Assembly: GCA_947496705.1 (NCBI GenBank)
Contig: CANMDW010000005.1
Span: forward strand, 62,001-126,000
Origin: an uncultured Aquimarina sp.
GTDB lineage: Bacteria > Bacteroidota > Bacteroidia > Flavobacteriales > Flavobacteriaceae
Direction: 5' to 3'
Length of the DNA: 64,000 nucleotides
The translations under genes and the position numbers were made by a program. Positions 9,508-18,759 of this stretch are shown here, piece by piece; position 1 is the stretch's first letter, and every line of letters begins with the position of its first letter. The notes under the pieces are model-generated. The model saw nothing but the letters and a program-made list of their open reading frames with translations, made no database searches and was not told where the DNA came from.

Positions 9508-11676
9508 ATGAATAACTCAACAAACATTTCAAAAATTGTAAAAACAATGGCACTAACAATTGCCTTTGTTTTAGTAAGTTGTAATAAAAAGAAAGAAACT
9601 GTGGAAACAACAACAGAAACAGAAGGAACAGCAAATGTTTTATTAAAAGAATGGACCGGGCCTTACGGCGGTACTCCTGCATTTGACAAAATGTCTGTGA
9701 CCGATGTAAAACCAGCTCTCGAAAAAGGAATGGAGCTCAATCTAAAAGAAATCAATGCTATTGCCAATAATATGGCGCCCCCCACTTTTGAAAACACTAT
9801 TGTCGCACTCGAAAAATCTGGAGCAGAGCTTGACAGGGTCTTTACGTATTATGGTATTTTAAGTGGTAATATGTCATCACCAGAATTTAGGGAGATCCAA
9901 AAAGAAATGGCGCCTGTGTTATCAGAATTCCGCTCAAAAATATCACAAAACAAGCAATTATTTCAACGCATTAAAGTGGTCTATGAGAATTCATTGAAAA
10001 CTCCGTTGGAAGATGACCAGCAGCGTGTAGTGCAACTTACTTATGAAGGTTTTGCCATGAACGGAGCAGAACTCGATGAGGAGAAGAAAAAACGGTATGC
10101 AGCAATCAATAAAGAACTATCTGGTCTATACACTAATTTTTCTAATAATATCCTGGCAGACGAAGAAAGCTATGTAACCTATCTTACCAAAGATCAATTA
10201 AGCGGCCTTTCTGAGCCTTTGATCAATGCCTATGCAAAAGCAGCTTCAGACCGTGGTCGGGAAGGAAAATATGCAATCACCAATACCCGGTCTTCTATGG
10301 ATCCGTTTCTTACCTATTCTGATGAACGTGCTTTACGCGAAAAAGTATGGAAAAACTACTATTCTCGTGGAGATAATGGTGATGAGCATGATAATAATGA
10401 AAATATCGCTAAGATCCTGAAACTAAGAAAAGAGCGGGTAGGTTTATTGGGATATGACAATTTTGCAGCATGGCGATTACAAAACCGAATGGCTAAAAAT
10501 CCTGAAAATGCGATGAAACTCATGAATGCTGTTTGGCCTGCTGCTATTGCCAGAGTAAAAGAAGAAGTAGCCGATATGCAAGCCATCGCCAATGCCAATG
10601 GAGACAATATCACTATCGAACCCTGGGATTATCGCTACTATGCAGAAAAAGTGCGTAAGCAAAAATACGATCTGGATTCTGATGAAGTAAAACAATACCT
10701 GCAGCTCGATAATTTAAGAGAGGCTATGTTCTTTGTGGCCGGTGAATTATTTAACTTCAAATTTACTCCTGTAGAAAAAGGTAAGGTGCCTGTTTTTCAT
10801 GAAGATGTACATGTTTGGGAGGTGAATGATAAAACTTCGGGAGCCCATATTGGATTATGGTATCTGGATCCTTTTGCCAGAACCGGAAAACGTTCTGGTG
10901 CATGGGCAACTACCTATAGAAGTCATACTACTTTTGATGGTAAAAAGAACGTACTGGGATCAAACAACTCTAATTTTGTAAAACCTGCAGCAGGAGAAGC
11001 AGTTTTGGTGTCCTGGGATGATGCTATTACCTTTTTTCATGAATTTGGCCATGCATTGCATTTCTTTGCTTCAGAAGTGAGATATCCCACGCTGAATAGC
11101 GGGGTACGTGACTATACCGAATTTCAATCGCAATTATTAGAACGTTGGTTATCTACCGATCAGGTAATCGATAAGTACCTTGTGCACTACAAAACGGGCG
11201 AACCCATGCCCAAAGCATTGATAGACAAAGTAAAAAAAGCAGCCACCTTTAACCAGGGATTTGCTACTACAGAATACCTGGCTTCTGCCCTTATGGATAT
11301 GAAATTCCATTTGGCAGATCCAACCAATATTGATGTTGATAAATTTGAGAAAGAAACACTAGCAGAATTAAACATGCCAAAAGAATTGGTGATGCGTCAC
11401 CGTACTCCACATTTTGGCCATGTATTTTCTGGTGAAGGATATGCCACAGCATATTATGGTTATATGTGGGCCGATGTATTGACCTCTGACGCTGCAGAAG
11501 CCTTTGCTGAAGCACCAGGAGGGTTCTATGACAAAGAAGTGGCAGCCAAACTGGTAAAATACCTCTTTGCACCCCGCAATGCAATGGATCCTGCAGAGGC
11601 GTATAAAAAATTCAGAGGGCGGGATGCCAAAATTGAATCCCTGATGAAAGATCGCGGGTTTCCAACAAAATCTTAA
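9508..11676 (+). CDS. M3-family metallopeptidase lipoprotein (Dcp/OpdA-like)
   Basis: A 722-residue peptidase with the M3 zinc signature HEFGHALH at residues 511-518. Downstream hallmarks such as RHRTPHFGHVFSGEGYATAYYGYMW place it with peptidyl-dipeptidase Dcp and oligopeptidase A. It carries a lipobox (FVLVSC) near residue 25, so it is predicted to be a membrane-anchored lipoprotein, unlike the cytoplasmic enterobacterial enzyme. It would cut dipeptides or short peptides produced by the neighbouring peptidases. An esterase gene follows within 41 bp, which suggests co-transcription. Confidence 0.93.
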   Translation: MNNSTNISKIVKTMALTIAFVLVSCNKKKETVETTTETEGTANVLLKEWTGPYGGTPAFDKMSVTDVKPALEKGMELNLKEINAIANNMAPPTFENTIVALEKSGAELDRVFTYYGILSGNMSSPEFREIQKEMAPVLSEFRSKISQNKQLFQRIKVVYENSLKTPLEDDQQRVVQLTYEGFAMNGAELDEEKKKRYAAINKELSGLYTNFSNNILADEESYVTYLTKDQLSGLSEPLINAYAKAASDRGREGKYAITNTRSSMDPFLTYSDERALREKVWKNYYSRGDNGDEHDNNENIAKILKLRKERVGLLGYDNFAAWRLQNRMAKNPENAMKLMNAVWPAAIARVKEEVADMQAIANANGDNITIEPWDYRYYAEKVRKQKYDLDSDEVKQYLQLDNLREAMFFVAGELFNFKFTPVEKGKVPVFHEDVHVWEVNDKTSGAHIGLWYLDPFARTGKRSGAWATTYRSHTTFDGKKNVLGSNNSNFVKPAAGEAVLVSWDDAITFFHEFGHALHFFASEVRYPTLNSGVRDYTEFQSQLLERWLSTDQVIDKYLVHYKTGEPMPKALIDKVKKAATFNQGFATTEYLASALMDMKFHLADPTNIDVDKFEKETLAELNMPKELVMRHRTPHFGHVFSGEGYATAYYGYMWADVLTSDAAEAFAEAPGGFYDKEVAAKLVKYLFAPRNAMDPAEAYKKFRGRDAKIESLMKDRGFPTKS

Positions 11677-11716
11677 AAAATTGTATCAAAAAGGGCATAT
11701 CCCTGTATTCAACCTA

Positions 11717-12586
11717 ATGGTAGTACAAGAAAACATACCAATACTTAGATTTCTGATCACTGTAGTTTCTGTGGTTATAGTTCATGCTTCCTGCAATGAT
11801 CATACACATAATGCAAACTTTCGCCACGATGATAAAGATAGAACGTATGTTCTTTATACACCAGAGGGTTTGCCTGAAAATGCGCCGCTGGTATTTGTAC
11901 TGCACAGCTATGGGCGCTATGCAAAAGATCACTTGCAGAGTTTACAATTAAATGATGTCGCAGATAGCAACAAATTTGTAGTTTGCTACCCTCAAGGAAC
12001 ACTGGATGTGAATACCGGTAGCCCATATTGGAATGCCCGATTAAAAAACAGTACAATTGATGATGTAGGATTCCTTACCGCACTTGCAAAACATTTGCAA
12101 ACCGAGTATCACCTTGATCCCAACAGAACTTTTGTTTGTGGTATTTCAAATGGGGGGTTTATGAGCTATACATTGGCTTGTGAATCACCAGATGTGTTTA
12201 AAGCCATAGCTTCGGTTACTGGTACAATGAGCGGGTACACCTGGAACCATCGAGGCTCTACAACACTCCCCTCACCCGTTCTGCAAATATCGGGAATGAC
12301 AGATGAGGTAGTACCTATCGATGGAAGCATGTCTACAGAACATGGCTGGGGAGGAGCACCGCATATGGATATCGTTATGAACTACTGGAAAGGCTTTAAT
12401 AAATGCACTATAACTGATACGTTATCGACCTCATCAAACATACATGCTTATCATTATAAAAATGGTATCCATAGAAATGAAGTATGGTATTATAAAATAG
12501 AAGATTTCGGGCATGATCTGCCTACCATAGATAATTCAGGCTTAGACTCAGGTAAGCTGATATGGGAATTTTTTAGTAAGTTTTAA
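11717..12586 (+). CDS. Alpha/beta-hydrolase lipoprotein (PHB depolymerase/feruloyl esterase-like)
   Basis: The frame opens at a TTG at 11681, but the ATG at 11717 gives a proper lipoprotein signal ending VHASC. The body shows the alpha/beta-hydrolase order of the LpqC/poly(3-hydroxybutyrate) depolymerase group: PLVFVLHSYG (oxyanion region), VVCYPQGT, the nucleophile elbow GISNGG at 142-147 (S144), ISGMTDEVVP carrying the acid, and a late EDFGHDLP with the likely catalytic His. Family members hydrolyse polyester or aryl esters; the real substrate here is unknown. It sits directly behind the M3 peptidase. Confidence 0.85.
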   Translation: MVVQENIPILRFLITVVSVVIVHASCNDHTHNANFRHDDKDRTYVLYTPEGLPENAPLVFVLHSYGRYAKDHLQSLQLNDVADSNKFVVCYPQGTLDVNTGSPYWNARLKNSTIDDVGFLTALAKHLQTEYHLDPNRTFVCGISNGGFMSYTLACESPDVFKAIASVTGTMSGYTWNHRGSTTLPSPVLQISGMTDEVVPIDGSMSTEHGWGGAPHMDIVMNYWKGFNKCTITDTLSTSSNIHAYHYKNGIHRNEVWYYKIEDFGHDLPTIDNSGLDSGKLIWEFFSKF

Positions 12587-12675
12587 AAACATAATAAAAA
12601 TGACAAAAAAATGTGGAATTAACCCGATCTCGATTGCTTGATTCCTCATATTTATAAATTTAAATTAGAATAGTA

Positions 12676-13062
12676 ATGAATAAAAGAATTAAACACATGA
12701 AAAAAGCTTGTAATGCTTTGATATTAATACTAATGATCCTGGCACCAGCTTCGTGTAAAGCTCAGAATGTAAAAACAGAAAATGAAAACATGGAAGAAAA
12801 CAAAGTGACAATTATTGGGGTTGCCAAAAATGCTAAAATGGGAGCCATCATCTTAACAAAAGACCAAGATGTTTATTACATAGACGGATTACATTCATGG
12901 GATGAAGTCGTCTATCAAAAAGAGGTCAAAGTGACAGGAATTTTAAAGTTAGAAACATTTAAAGCCGAAGATCTCAAAAATAAAAAAGGAGAATACAAAC
13001 AAGGCATAGCAGGAGATAAGAAAACAATACTAAAACCTATTTGGGAAATTCTTGAGAAATGA
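12676..13062 (+). CDS. Small lipoprotein of unknown function
   Basis: A 128-residue protein with a lipobox (LAPASC at about 30-35). Two ATG starts are possible: 12676, and 12697, which gives the more usual MKKACN signal start. The mature part (about 45-128) looks like one small beta-rich domain, with VTIIGVAKNAKMGAIILTKD and VYYIDGLHSWDEVVYQKEVKVTG, resembling small OB-like or DUF-type exported domains. I do not recognise the family. It is flanked by exported hydrolases on the same strand, with gaps of 89 and 124 bp that could hold their own promoters. Confidence 0.75.
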   Translation: MNKRIKHMKKACNALILILMILAPASCKAQNVKTENENMEENKVTIIGVAKNAKMGAIILTKDQDVYYIDGLHSWDEVVYQKEVKVTGILKLETFKAEDLKNKKGEYKQGIAGDKKTILKPIWEILEK

Positions 13063-13186
13063 CATACCGAGTAGAATTTAAAACTTTTGGTTGATAGACA
13101 TTTTTTAATAGCATAATTAAAAAATTTAATCCTGGTCTACCTGTCTCGACAAGCTCAAGATCTGACTGTTGAAAAACAATAAGTAT

Positions 13187-14455
13187 ATGTACTTGAAAGT
13201 AAACCATACGTTCTATAAAGTAAAAAAACAGACATCGACTTTTCTTTTTAAGGGTTCATTTATAGCTTACTTTTTTTTGTTTTTTCTATGTATCCCATTC
13301 ATTGCACAATCTCAACCCAATGATAAACCCCTTAAAGAAGCATTGGTAAATGGAATTACATTAGGTATTCCTGGTATTTCGGTAGCTATCGGAAAAGGTG
13401 ACAGTATTGTATGGGCAGGAACTGCGGGGTATAGTGACCTAACCTCCAAGAGTCTTTTAAAAAAAAACAGCCAATTTGGTGTTGGGAGTATTACAAAAAC
13501 ATTTGTTGCGGTAGTAATTCTTCAGCTAGTTGAAGAAGGCAGACTTGATTTGAATAAAGTTCCTGCAGATTATCTGGATCTTTCGGTGATTAAAAGTGTT
13601 CCCAATAGTGACAAAGCCACCTTACGACAATTACTAAATCACCAAAGCGGAATACCTACCTGGGAATTCCAGGCAGATTGGATTCGTAAAGGCAGAGGCT
13701 CTGAAATGGATGTGGATCATATATGGAGCAAAACGGAAACACTGCATTACATACAGGACCTGCCTCCAGATTTTGAACCTGGAGAACGGTATGCATATTC
13801 AAATACAAACTATACATTACTAGGTCTTATCATTGAAAAAATCACAGGAAATGATTTAATGGTGGAAATTCGAAAACGAATTTTTCAACCACTAGGTATC
13901 AAGAATACCTTTCTCAACTCTTTTGAAGATACGGGAAAAGAATTTGTTCACCATTATCATTATGCAACTCCGCAATTTGGTACTATTGCCGGTATTCACA
14001 AAGCATTTCCTGAAATCAGACCCTATTTAGTTGAATCAACACCAGCCAATCTCTCTCCCGAGTGGGCTGCCGGTGGTATGGTATCTACAGCAAGTGATTT
14101 AGTAAAATGGGTCCAAGGACTACGGGCAGGAACACTACTTGGTTCTACCATGGGAGAGGAACTCTTCACATATTACCCTCCAAAAGAAATATCTCCTTCT
14201 CCGCTTAATTATATGCAAGGAATATATAAACTTAAGAATTATTATAAAGGAAAAGCAGTGATAGGGCATTCTGGTGGGACTTTAGGATTTTCGGCCCATA
14301 TGTTTTGGATTGAGAATACAGATATTGTCATTGTATTTCTCGCTAATGTTGGCAATATGCATAGCGGGTTAAAGCAAGCCCCTCCTTCTCTATTTTATAA
14401 AAATATCTTATTTCCGGCAGTATTGAAATATCTAAATTTTAAGATCAACCAATGA
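13187..14455 (+). CDS. Exported serine hydrolase (class C beta-lactamase family)
   Basis: A penicillin-binding-type serine hydrolase. The ATG at 13187 (MYLKVNHTF) is preferred over an in-frame TTG at 13169. A hydrophobic segment around residues 25-40 ending IAQSQ is a likely signal peptide. The three catalytic motifs are in place: SITK at 101-104, YSN at 204-206 and HSGG at 361-364. Such proteins include D-aminopeptidases, esterases and AmpC-like enzymes; nothing here shows resistance. The C-terminus is complete. It is part of the plus-strand block of exported hydrolases. Confidence 0.9.
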   Translation: MYLKVNHTFYKVKKQTSTFLFKGSFIAYFFLFFLCIPFIAQSQPNDKPLKEALVNGITLGIPGISVAIGKGDSIVWAGTAGYSDLTSKSLLKKNSQFGVGSITKTFVAVVILQLVEEGRLDLNKVPADYLDLSVIKSVPNSDKATLRQLLNHQSGIPTWEFQADWIRKGRGSEMDVDHIWSKTETLHYIQDLPPDFEPGERYAYSNTNYTLLGLIIEKITGNDLMVEIRKRIFQPLGIKNTFLNSFEDTGKEFVHHYHYATPQFGTIAGIHKAFPEIRPYLVESTPANLSPEWAAGGMVSTASDLVKWVQGLRAGTLLGSTMGEELFTYYPPKEISPSPLNYMQGIYKLKNYYKGKAVIGHSGGTLGFSAHMFWIENTDIVIVFLANVGNMHSGLKQAPPSLFYKNILFPAVLKYLNFKINQ

Positions 14456-14505
14456 TATAATATATAACCCTAACTAAAACAAACAGACAACAATGAAAAA
14501 TGTAC

Positions 14506-14521
14506 TACTCAAGATGAGTTC
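14506..14521. repeat. Solo end of the MITE-like inverted-repeat element
   Basis: The 16 bases TACTCAAGATGAGTTC are identical to the right end of the element at 20671-20853. Here they stand alone, just upstream of the M16 peptidase start, without a partner end nearby. Confidence 0.5.
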
Positions 14522-14545
14522 ATATACATACATAATTCATCAATC

Positions 14546-17404
14546 ATGAAAACAATCAAATTTTTAACACTTGTTTTAATAATCTCGGGAACATGTATTT
14601 CCTGTAAAAAAGAAGACATAGCAAAAAGGGGCTTAACAGAAGCTAAAGAATTTAGAGTAAATTTTGAGAAGTTTACTTTAGCCAACGGCCTAAAAGTCAT
14701 TTTCCATATTGACCGTTCTGATCCGGTTGTAGCAGTTGCCTTGACAGCACATGTAGGTGCTGCACGCGAAAAAAAAGGGAGAACCGGGTTTGCACATTTA
14801 TTTGAACATTTGCTCTTCCTGGAATCAGAAAACCTGGGAAAAGGCGGTTTGGATAAAATGAGTGCCCGTATTGGTGGATCGGGGGCTAGTGGCACTACCA
14901 GCCGGGATCGTACCAATTATTTTCAAACAGTGCCCAGGGATGCCCTCGAAAAAATGATCTGGGCAGAAGCCGATAAATTGGGATTCTTTATCAATACCGT
15001 TACCGAACCCGTTCTGGCTAAGGAAAAACAGGTAGTTAAAAATGAAAAACGCCAGAGCTATGATAACCGTCCTTATGGACATGTAAACTATGTGATTGAT
15101 AAAAATATGTATCCCGAAGATCATCCCTATAACTGGCAGGTGATCGGGTCACTTGAAGATTTACAGAATGCAACCCTGCAAGATGTAAAAGATTTCTATA
15201 ACCGCTGGTATGTTCCAAATAATGTTACCCTTACTATTGCCGGAGATTTTGATACAGAGCAAGCCAAAACCTGGGTGCATACATATTTTGATGAGATCAA
15301 ACGCGGAAAAGATATTCCTAAACTGGAAAAACGTCCCGCCATTTTGACCGAAACCAGGAAGTTATACCACGAAGATAATTTTGCACGCCTTCCTCAATTA
15401 ACCATTTCCTGGCCCACAGTACCCATATATCATCCAGATTCTTATCCTTTAGAAGTTTTGGCTACTTATTTATCTAAGGGTAAAAAAGCTCCTTTTAATA
15501 AAGTATTGGTAGAAGACAAACAACTTACCTCTAAGGTGACTATGTTTAACTCTGGATCAGAATTAGCTGGTCAGTATCGATTGACGGTTCGTGGGTTCGA
15601 AAAAGTCAATCTAAACGATATCAATACTGCCATTACCGAAGCTTTTATAAAGTTTGAAAAAGAAGGGGTCTCGCCAGAAGATCTGAACCGCATCAAAGCC
15701 AGCCAGGAGACTGAGTTTTATAGTGGATTATCAAGTGTATTGGGAAAGGGATTTGAGTTGGCACAATACGAGATCTTTGCCGGTGACCCCGGTTTTATCA
15801 ATAAGGATGTGCAGCATATTCTGGCAGTTACTATCGATGATGTACACCGAGTGTATAATCAATACATCAAAGGAAAACATTATGTGGCTACCAGTTTTGT
15901 TCCTATTGGCCAAACTGATTTGGTATTAAAAGATTCAAAACCGGCCAAAGTGGTAGAAGAAAAAATTATAGAAGGCGCAGAAGAAACTTTTGATCCCAGT
16001 ATCGCAGCCGAGTATAAAAAAACACCTTCTGGTTTTGACCGATCGATAGAACCACCATATGGAGAAAGCCCTGTCATCAAAATTCCAGAAGTATGGCAAG
16101 ACAAACTTTCGTCGGGTATTGAGATATTCGGAATCCAAAATGATGAAGTCCCTCTTGTACAATTTCAACTGAATATGAGAGGTGGTTTGTTATTAGAAAA
16201 ACCCGATAAGGTTGGCATTTCTAATATGTTGGCGCAACTTATGACCAAAGGAACAAAAAACAAAACTACCGAAGATCTCGAAAATGCAATCGAGAGTTTG
16301 GGTGCTTTCATCAACATCTCTGCTGAGAATGAAAGCATTACCATTAGCGGAAGTACCTTGTCCAGAAACTATGAGAAAACCATGAGTTTGATAGAAGAAA
16401 TGATCCTGCAACCACGATGGGATCATAAAGAGTTTCAATTGATCAAGCAAAGTGTTATTAACCAAATTCAGCAGCAAAAAGCAAGCCCCAGGAGTATTGC
16501 CGATAATGAATATACCAAATTGATCTATGGCAATGATCATATTTTATCTTATAATAACCTGGGCACAGAGCATTCGGTGCAAGCCATTACAATCGAGGAT
16601 CTGAAACAATATTACCAGGCCAATATTGCACCCAATGTTACCAAAATACATGTAGCAGGTGATATTGCCAAAAACAGGGTAATTGCTTCTATTGACGGCT
16701 TCAACAAAAACTGGGAACCAAAAGAAGTGAAATTTCCATATGTCCCTGCCCCTAAAGCTCTGAAACAATCCAAAATATATTTCTATGATGTACCAGATGC
16801 CAAGCAATCTCAATTGCGTTTTGGATATCTGGCACTGGCGGCAACAGATACCGATTACTATCCTGTGCAAATGATGAATTACCGCTTGGGTGGCGGTGGA
16901 TTTGCATCTCAGCTCACGCAGCAGTTACGCGAAGGTAAAGGATATACCTATCGCATAGCTTCTCGATTCTCTGGCAGTATGATTCCCGGGCCATTTATTG
17001 TTTTCAGTGGAGTACGATCCAATGTTACCTATGAATCAACCAGCCTAATCAAAGAAATTCTGGAAAATTACGGGAAGAATTTTACTGAAAACGATCTGAA
17101 GGTAACCAAAAGCTCGCTGATTAAAAGTAATGCAAGAGCCTTTGAAACCTTAGATGCTAAACTGAATATGCTTACCAATATCAGCATGCTGCACTACCCA
17201 AAAGATTATGTAAAACAACAAGAAGCCATCGTAAAAAACATAACGCTTGAAGAAATCAAAAAACTGGCAGACCAATATTTGGATCCCGATAAAATGTTCT
17301 ATTTGGTGGTTGGTGATGCCAAAACCCAACTCAAAAAACTAGAACAATTAGGCTTTGGTACTCCGGTTTTATTGAATGAGGAGAATGATATAATGAAAGA
17401 TTAA
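14546..17404 (+). CDS. M16-family zinc peptidase, two-domain lipoprotein
   Basis: A 952-residue pitrilysin-type peptidase with two M16 modules fused in one chain. The active module has the inverted zinc motif HLFEH at 84-88 and the downstream glutamate region EKQVVKNEKRQ. The second module (about 510-940) has degenerate zinc residues but keeps the RxxxY-type region around GGFASQLTQQLREGKGYTY, as in inactive C-terminal halves of this family. A lipobox (GTCISC) lies near residue 20. It probably degrades peptides in the envelope. It closes the run of exported hydrolases and is followed by a strong 17-bp hairpin. Confidence 0.93.
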   Translation: MKTIKFLTLVLIISGTCISCKKEDIAKRGLTEAKEFRVNFEKFTLANGLKVIFHIDRSDPVVAVALTAHVGAAREKKGRTGFAHLFEHLLFLESENLGKGGLDKMSARIGGSGASGTTSRDRTNYFQTVPRDALEKMIWAEADKLGFFINTVTEPVLAKEKQVVKNEKRQSYDNRPYGHVNYVIDKNMYPEDHPYNWQVIGSLEDLQNATLQDVKDFYNRWYVPNNVTLTIAGDFDTEQAKTWVHTYFDEIKRGKDIPKLEKRPAILTETRKLYHEDNFARLPQLTISWPTVPIYHPDSYPLEVLATYLSKGKKAPFNKVLVEDKQLTSKVTMFNSGSELAGQYRLTVRGFEKVNLNDINTAITEAFIKFEKEGVSPEDLNRIKASQETEFYSGLSSVLGKGFELAQYEIFAGDPGFINKDVQHILAVTIDDVHRVYNQYIKGKHYVATSFVPIGQTDLVLKDSKPAKVVEEKIIEGAEETFDPSIAAEYKKTPSGFDRSIEPPYGESPVIKIPEVWQDKLSSGIEIFGIQNDEVPLVQFQLNMRGGLLLEKPDKVGISNMLAQLMTKGTKNKTTEDLENAIESLGAFINISAENESITISGSTLSRNYEKTMSLIEEMILQPRWDHKEFQLIKQSVINQIQQQKASPRSIADNEYTKLIYGNDHILSYNNLGTEHSVQAITIEDLKQYYQANIAPNVTKIHVAGDIAKNRVIASIDGFNKNWEPKEVKFPYVPAPKALKQSKIYFYDVPDAKQSQLRFGYLALAATDTDYYPVQMMNYRLGGGGFASQLTQQLREGKGYTYRIASRFSGSMIPGPFIVFSGVRSNVTYESTSLIKEILENYGKNFTENDLKVTKSSLIKSNARAFETLDAKLNMLTNISMLHYPKDYVKQQEAIVKNITLEEIKKLADQYLDPDKMFYLVVGDAKTQLKKLEQLGFGTPVLLNEENDIMKD

Positions 17405-17413
17405 GCATTTATT

Positions 17414-17452
17414 CTAAGAGCATGTTCAAATTCTTTTTGAACATGCTCTTAG
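17414..17452. terminator. Perfect 17-bp inverted repeat after the M16 gene
   Basis: CTAAGAGCATGTTCAAA and its exact reverse complement are separated by TTCTT, starting 10 bp after the stop codon. The transcript would fold into a very stable hairpin. There is no U-run after it, so it may be a bidirectional terminator, an mRNA-stabilising 3' end or a remnant of an inverted-repeat element. Confidence 0.6.
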
Positions 17453-17550
17453 ATTGAAACCGTTCTACCAATACCTGCCTAGTTGGCCACAGGTTTATGA
17501 TTTCGCAATCCTGGCCTACATAGAAAAAGGAGAATTATTTTTTACTATAA

Positions 17551-17740
17551 ACGATTCTCCACCTCGGAGGAGGTGTTTTTAGACTCCGGGCGATCTCCTC
17601 CCCAGCGGAGGAGTTATTTTTAGATTCCAGGCGATCTCCTCCCCAACGGAGGAGTTATTTTTGGATTCCAGGCGATCTCCTCCCCAGCGGAGGAGTTATT
17701 TTTGGACTCCAGGCGACCTCCTCCGCTGGGGAGGAGATCG
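17551..17740. repeat. Tandem repeat array 2, 41-bp period, about 4.5 copies
   Basis: Units beginning GCGATCTCCTCC start at 17590, 17631, 17672 and 17713 (exactly 41 bp each), preceded by a degenerate 39-bp unit at 17551. Every unit carries a perfect 7-bp stem, CTCCTCC and GGAGGAG around a CCAGC-type loop, followed in the full units by TTATTTTT, so each resembles an intrinsic terminator. In the last unit the loop is reversed to GCTGG. The array ends about 100 bp before the DUF6261-like gene at 17842. The rest of 17405-17841 shows only the hairpin at 17414. Confidence 0.95.
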
Positions 17741-17841
17741 TATACATTTCATTTTGAACAACTTACAAAAAAACCGCTTTTTTTATTTAAAATGTTGTAA
17801 AATCTCGTTATTTTGAATGCTTAATCTTAAAACCTTAACCA

Positions 17842-18591
17842 ATGTTATCATCAAGTGATTTAGAACAATTATTAAAAGAAGAAGTAATAGAATTTTTAAG
17901 AAGTACAAAAGATTTTTGTATTGACAACAATCCAGAGGTGCTAGATATGGTGCCTCAAGTAAATGCCTTAACAACTATAGTTTCCAGACTAGACAAAGCG
18001 TTATTATATGAACGGGAAAGCAAATACACAAAGATATTAGAAAATCTGGACATGGAGCGTGATGCTGCCGTTATAGGTATTAAATATGGCTTTTTAATGA
18101 ATCTTCATCATGAGGATCCTACACGAAGAGCTGCAGGACAGCTCTTATTAGACCATCTCGATAGTTACGGTGATCGCATCACTAAACTTAATTATGAATC
18201 AGAAAGTACGATATTAATTAACCTGGTAGACGATTATAAAAATAAAGAGTCGTTAAAGAAAGCATTGGCAATAGTAGAATTAACAAGTTGGGCTATCCGC
18301 ATTAAAACTTCCAATAAAGCTTTTAGAGCAAAATATAAGGAACGTATTTCTATTGAAAGTGCCGATGGAAAAGTATCGTATACCGCCATAAAACCCGAAG
18401 CTATTGAAACCTACGATAAGTTTATTAAGCGTCTTGAAGCCCATATAGAACTAGACGAGATAGAAAAGTATACACAGATCAACAATCAATTAAAAACCTT
18501 AGGCGATCGTTATTTGCAAATTCTTAAAATACGCAGAAGCAATAATGATAACGATAACGATCCTGCTGATACCAATGACGATATCGATTAA
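17842..18591 (+). CDS. DUF6261-like protein A (unknown function)
   Basis: A 249-residue cytoplasmic-looking, mainly helical protein with no signal peptide or membrane segment. By eye it shares the order of conserved positions with the protein at 48556: a KA..E motif near 53, an acidic stretch, a region DPTRRAAGQLLLDHLDSYGD near 91-110, LVDDYKNKESLKKAL near 127-141, a T.W at 147-149 and N..F...Y..R at 155-165, then about 80 helical residues, a basic patch (KIRR) and an Asn/Asp-rich tail. This pattern agrees with my recollection of the DUF6261 family of Bacteroidetes; no search was run. Directly upstream is 41-bp array 2. No function is known to me. Confidence 0.6.
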   Translation: MLSSSDLEQLLKEEVIEFLRSTKDFCIDNNPEVLDMVPQVNALTTIVSRLDKALLYERESKYTKILENLDMERDAAVIGIKYGFLMNLHHEDPTRRAAGQLLLDHLDSYGDRITKLNYESESTILINLVDDYKNKESLKKALAIVELTSWAIRIKTSNKAFRAKYKERISIESADGKVSYTAIKPEAIETYDKFIKRLEAHIELDEIEKYTQINNQLKTLGDRYLQILKIRRSNNDNDNDPADTNDDID

Positions 18592-18618
18592 TATAAATGG
18601 TGGTCGCCAATAGTGCAA

Positions 18619-18667
18619 CCCCCAAAGGCTTGTGCCAAATTTATTTTGGAATCCAAGTCTTTTGGGG
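18619..18667. terminator. Long imperfect hairpin after DUF6261-like gene A
   Basis: CCCCAAAGGCTTG pairs with CAAGTCTTTTGGGG across a loop of about 21 bases, 28 bp after the stop codon. It can act as a terminator or 3'-end structure; no clear U-run follows. Confidence 0.4.
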
Positions 18668-18759
18668 CTGTTATAAATCATAAAACCAATGTTCTGACAT
18701 AAAAACCGATAATTAATTTTCCTTACTTTAGACCATAGAAACATATTTATTCTGTTTAT

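Noticed and set aside
17551..17740. Array 2 as a CRISPR locus
   Set aside because: Units are contiguous and nearly identical along their whole length, with no variable spacers and no cas genes.
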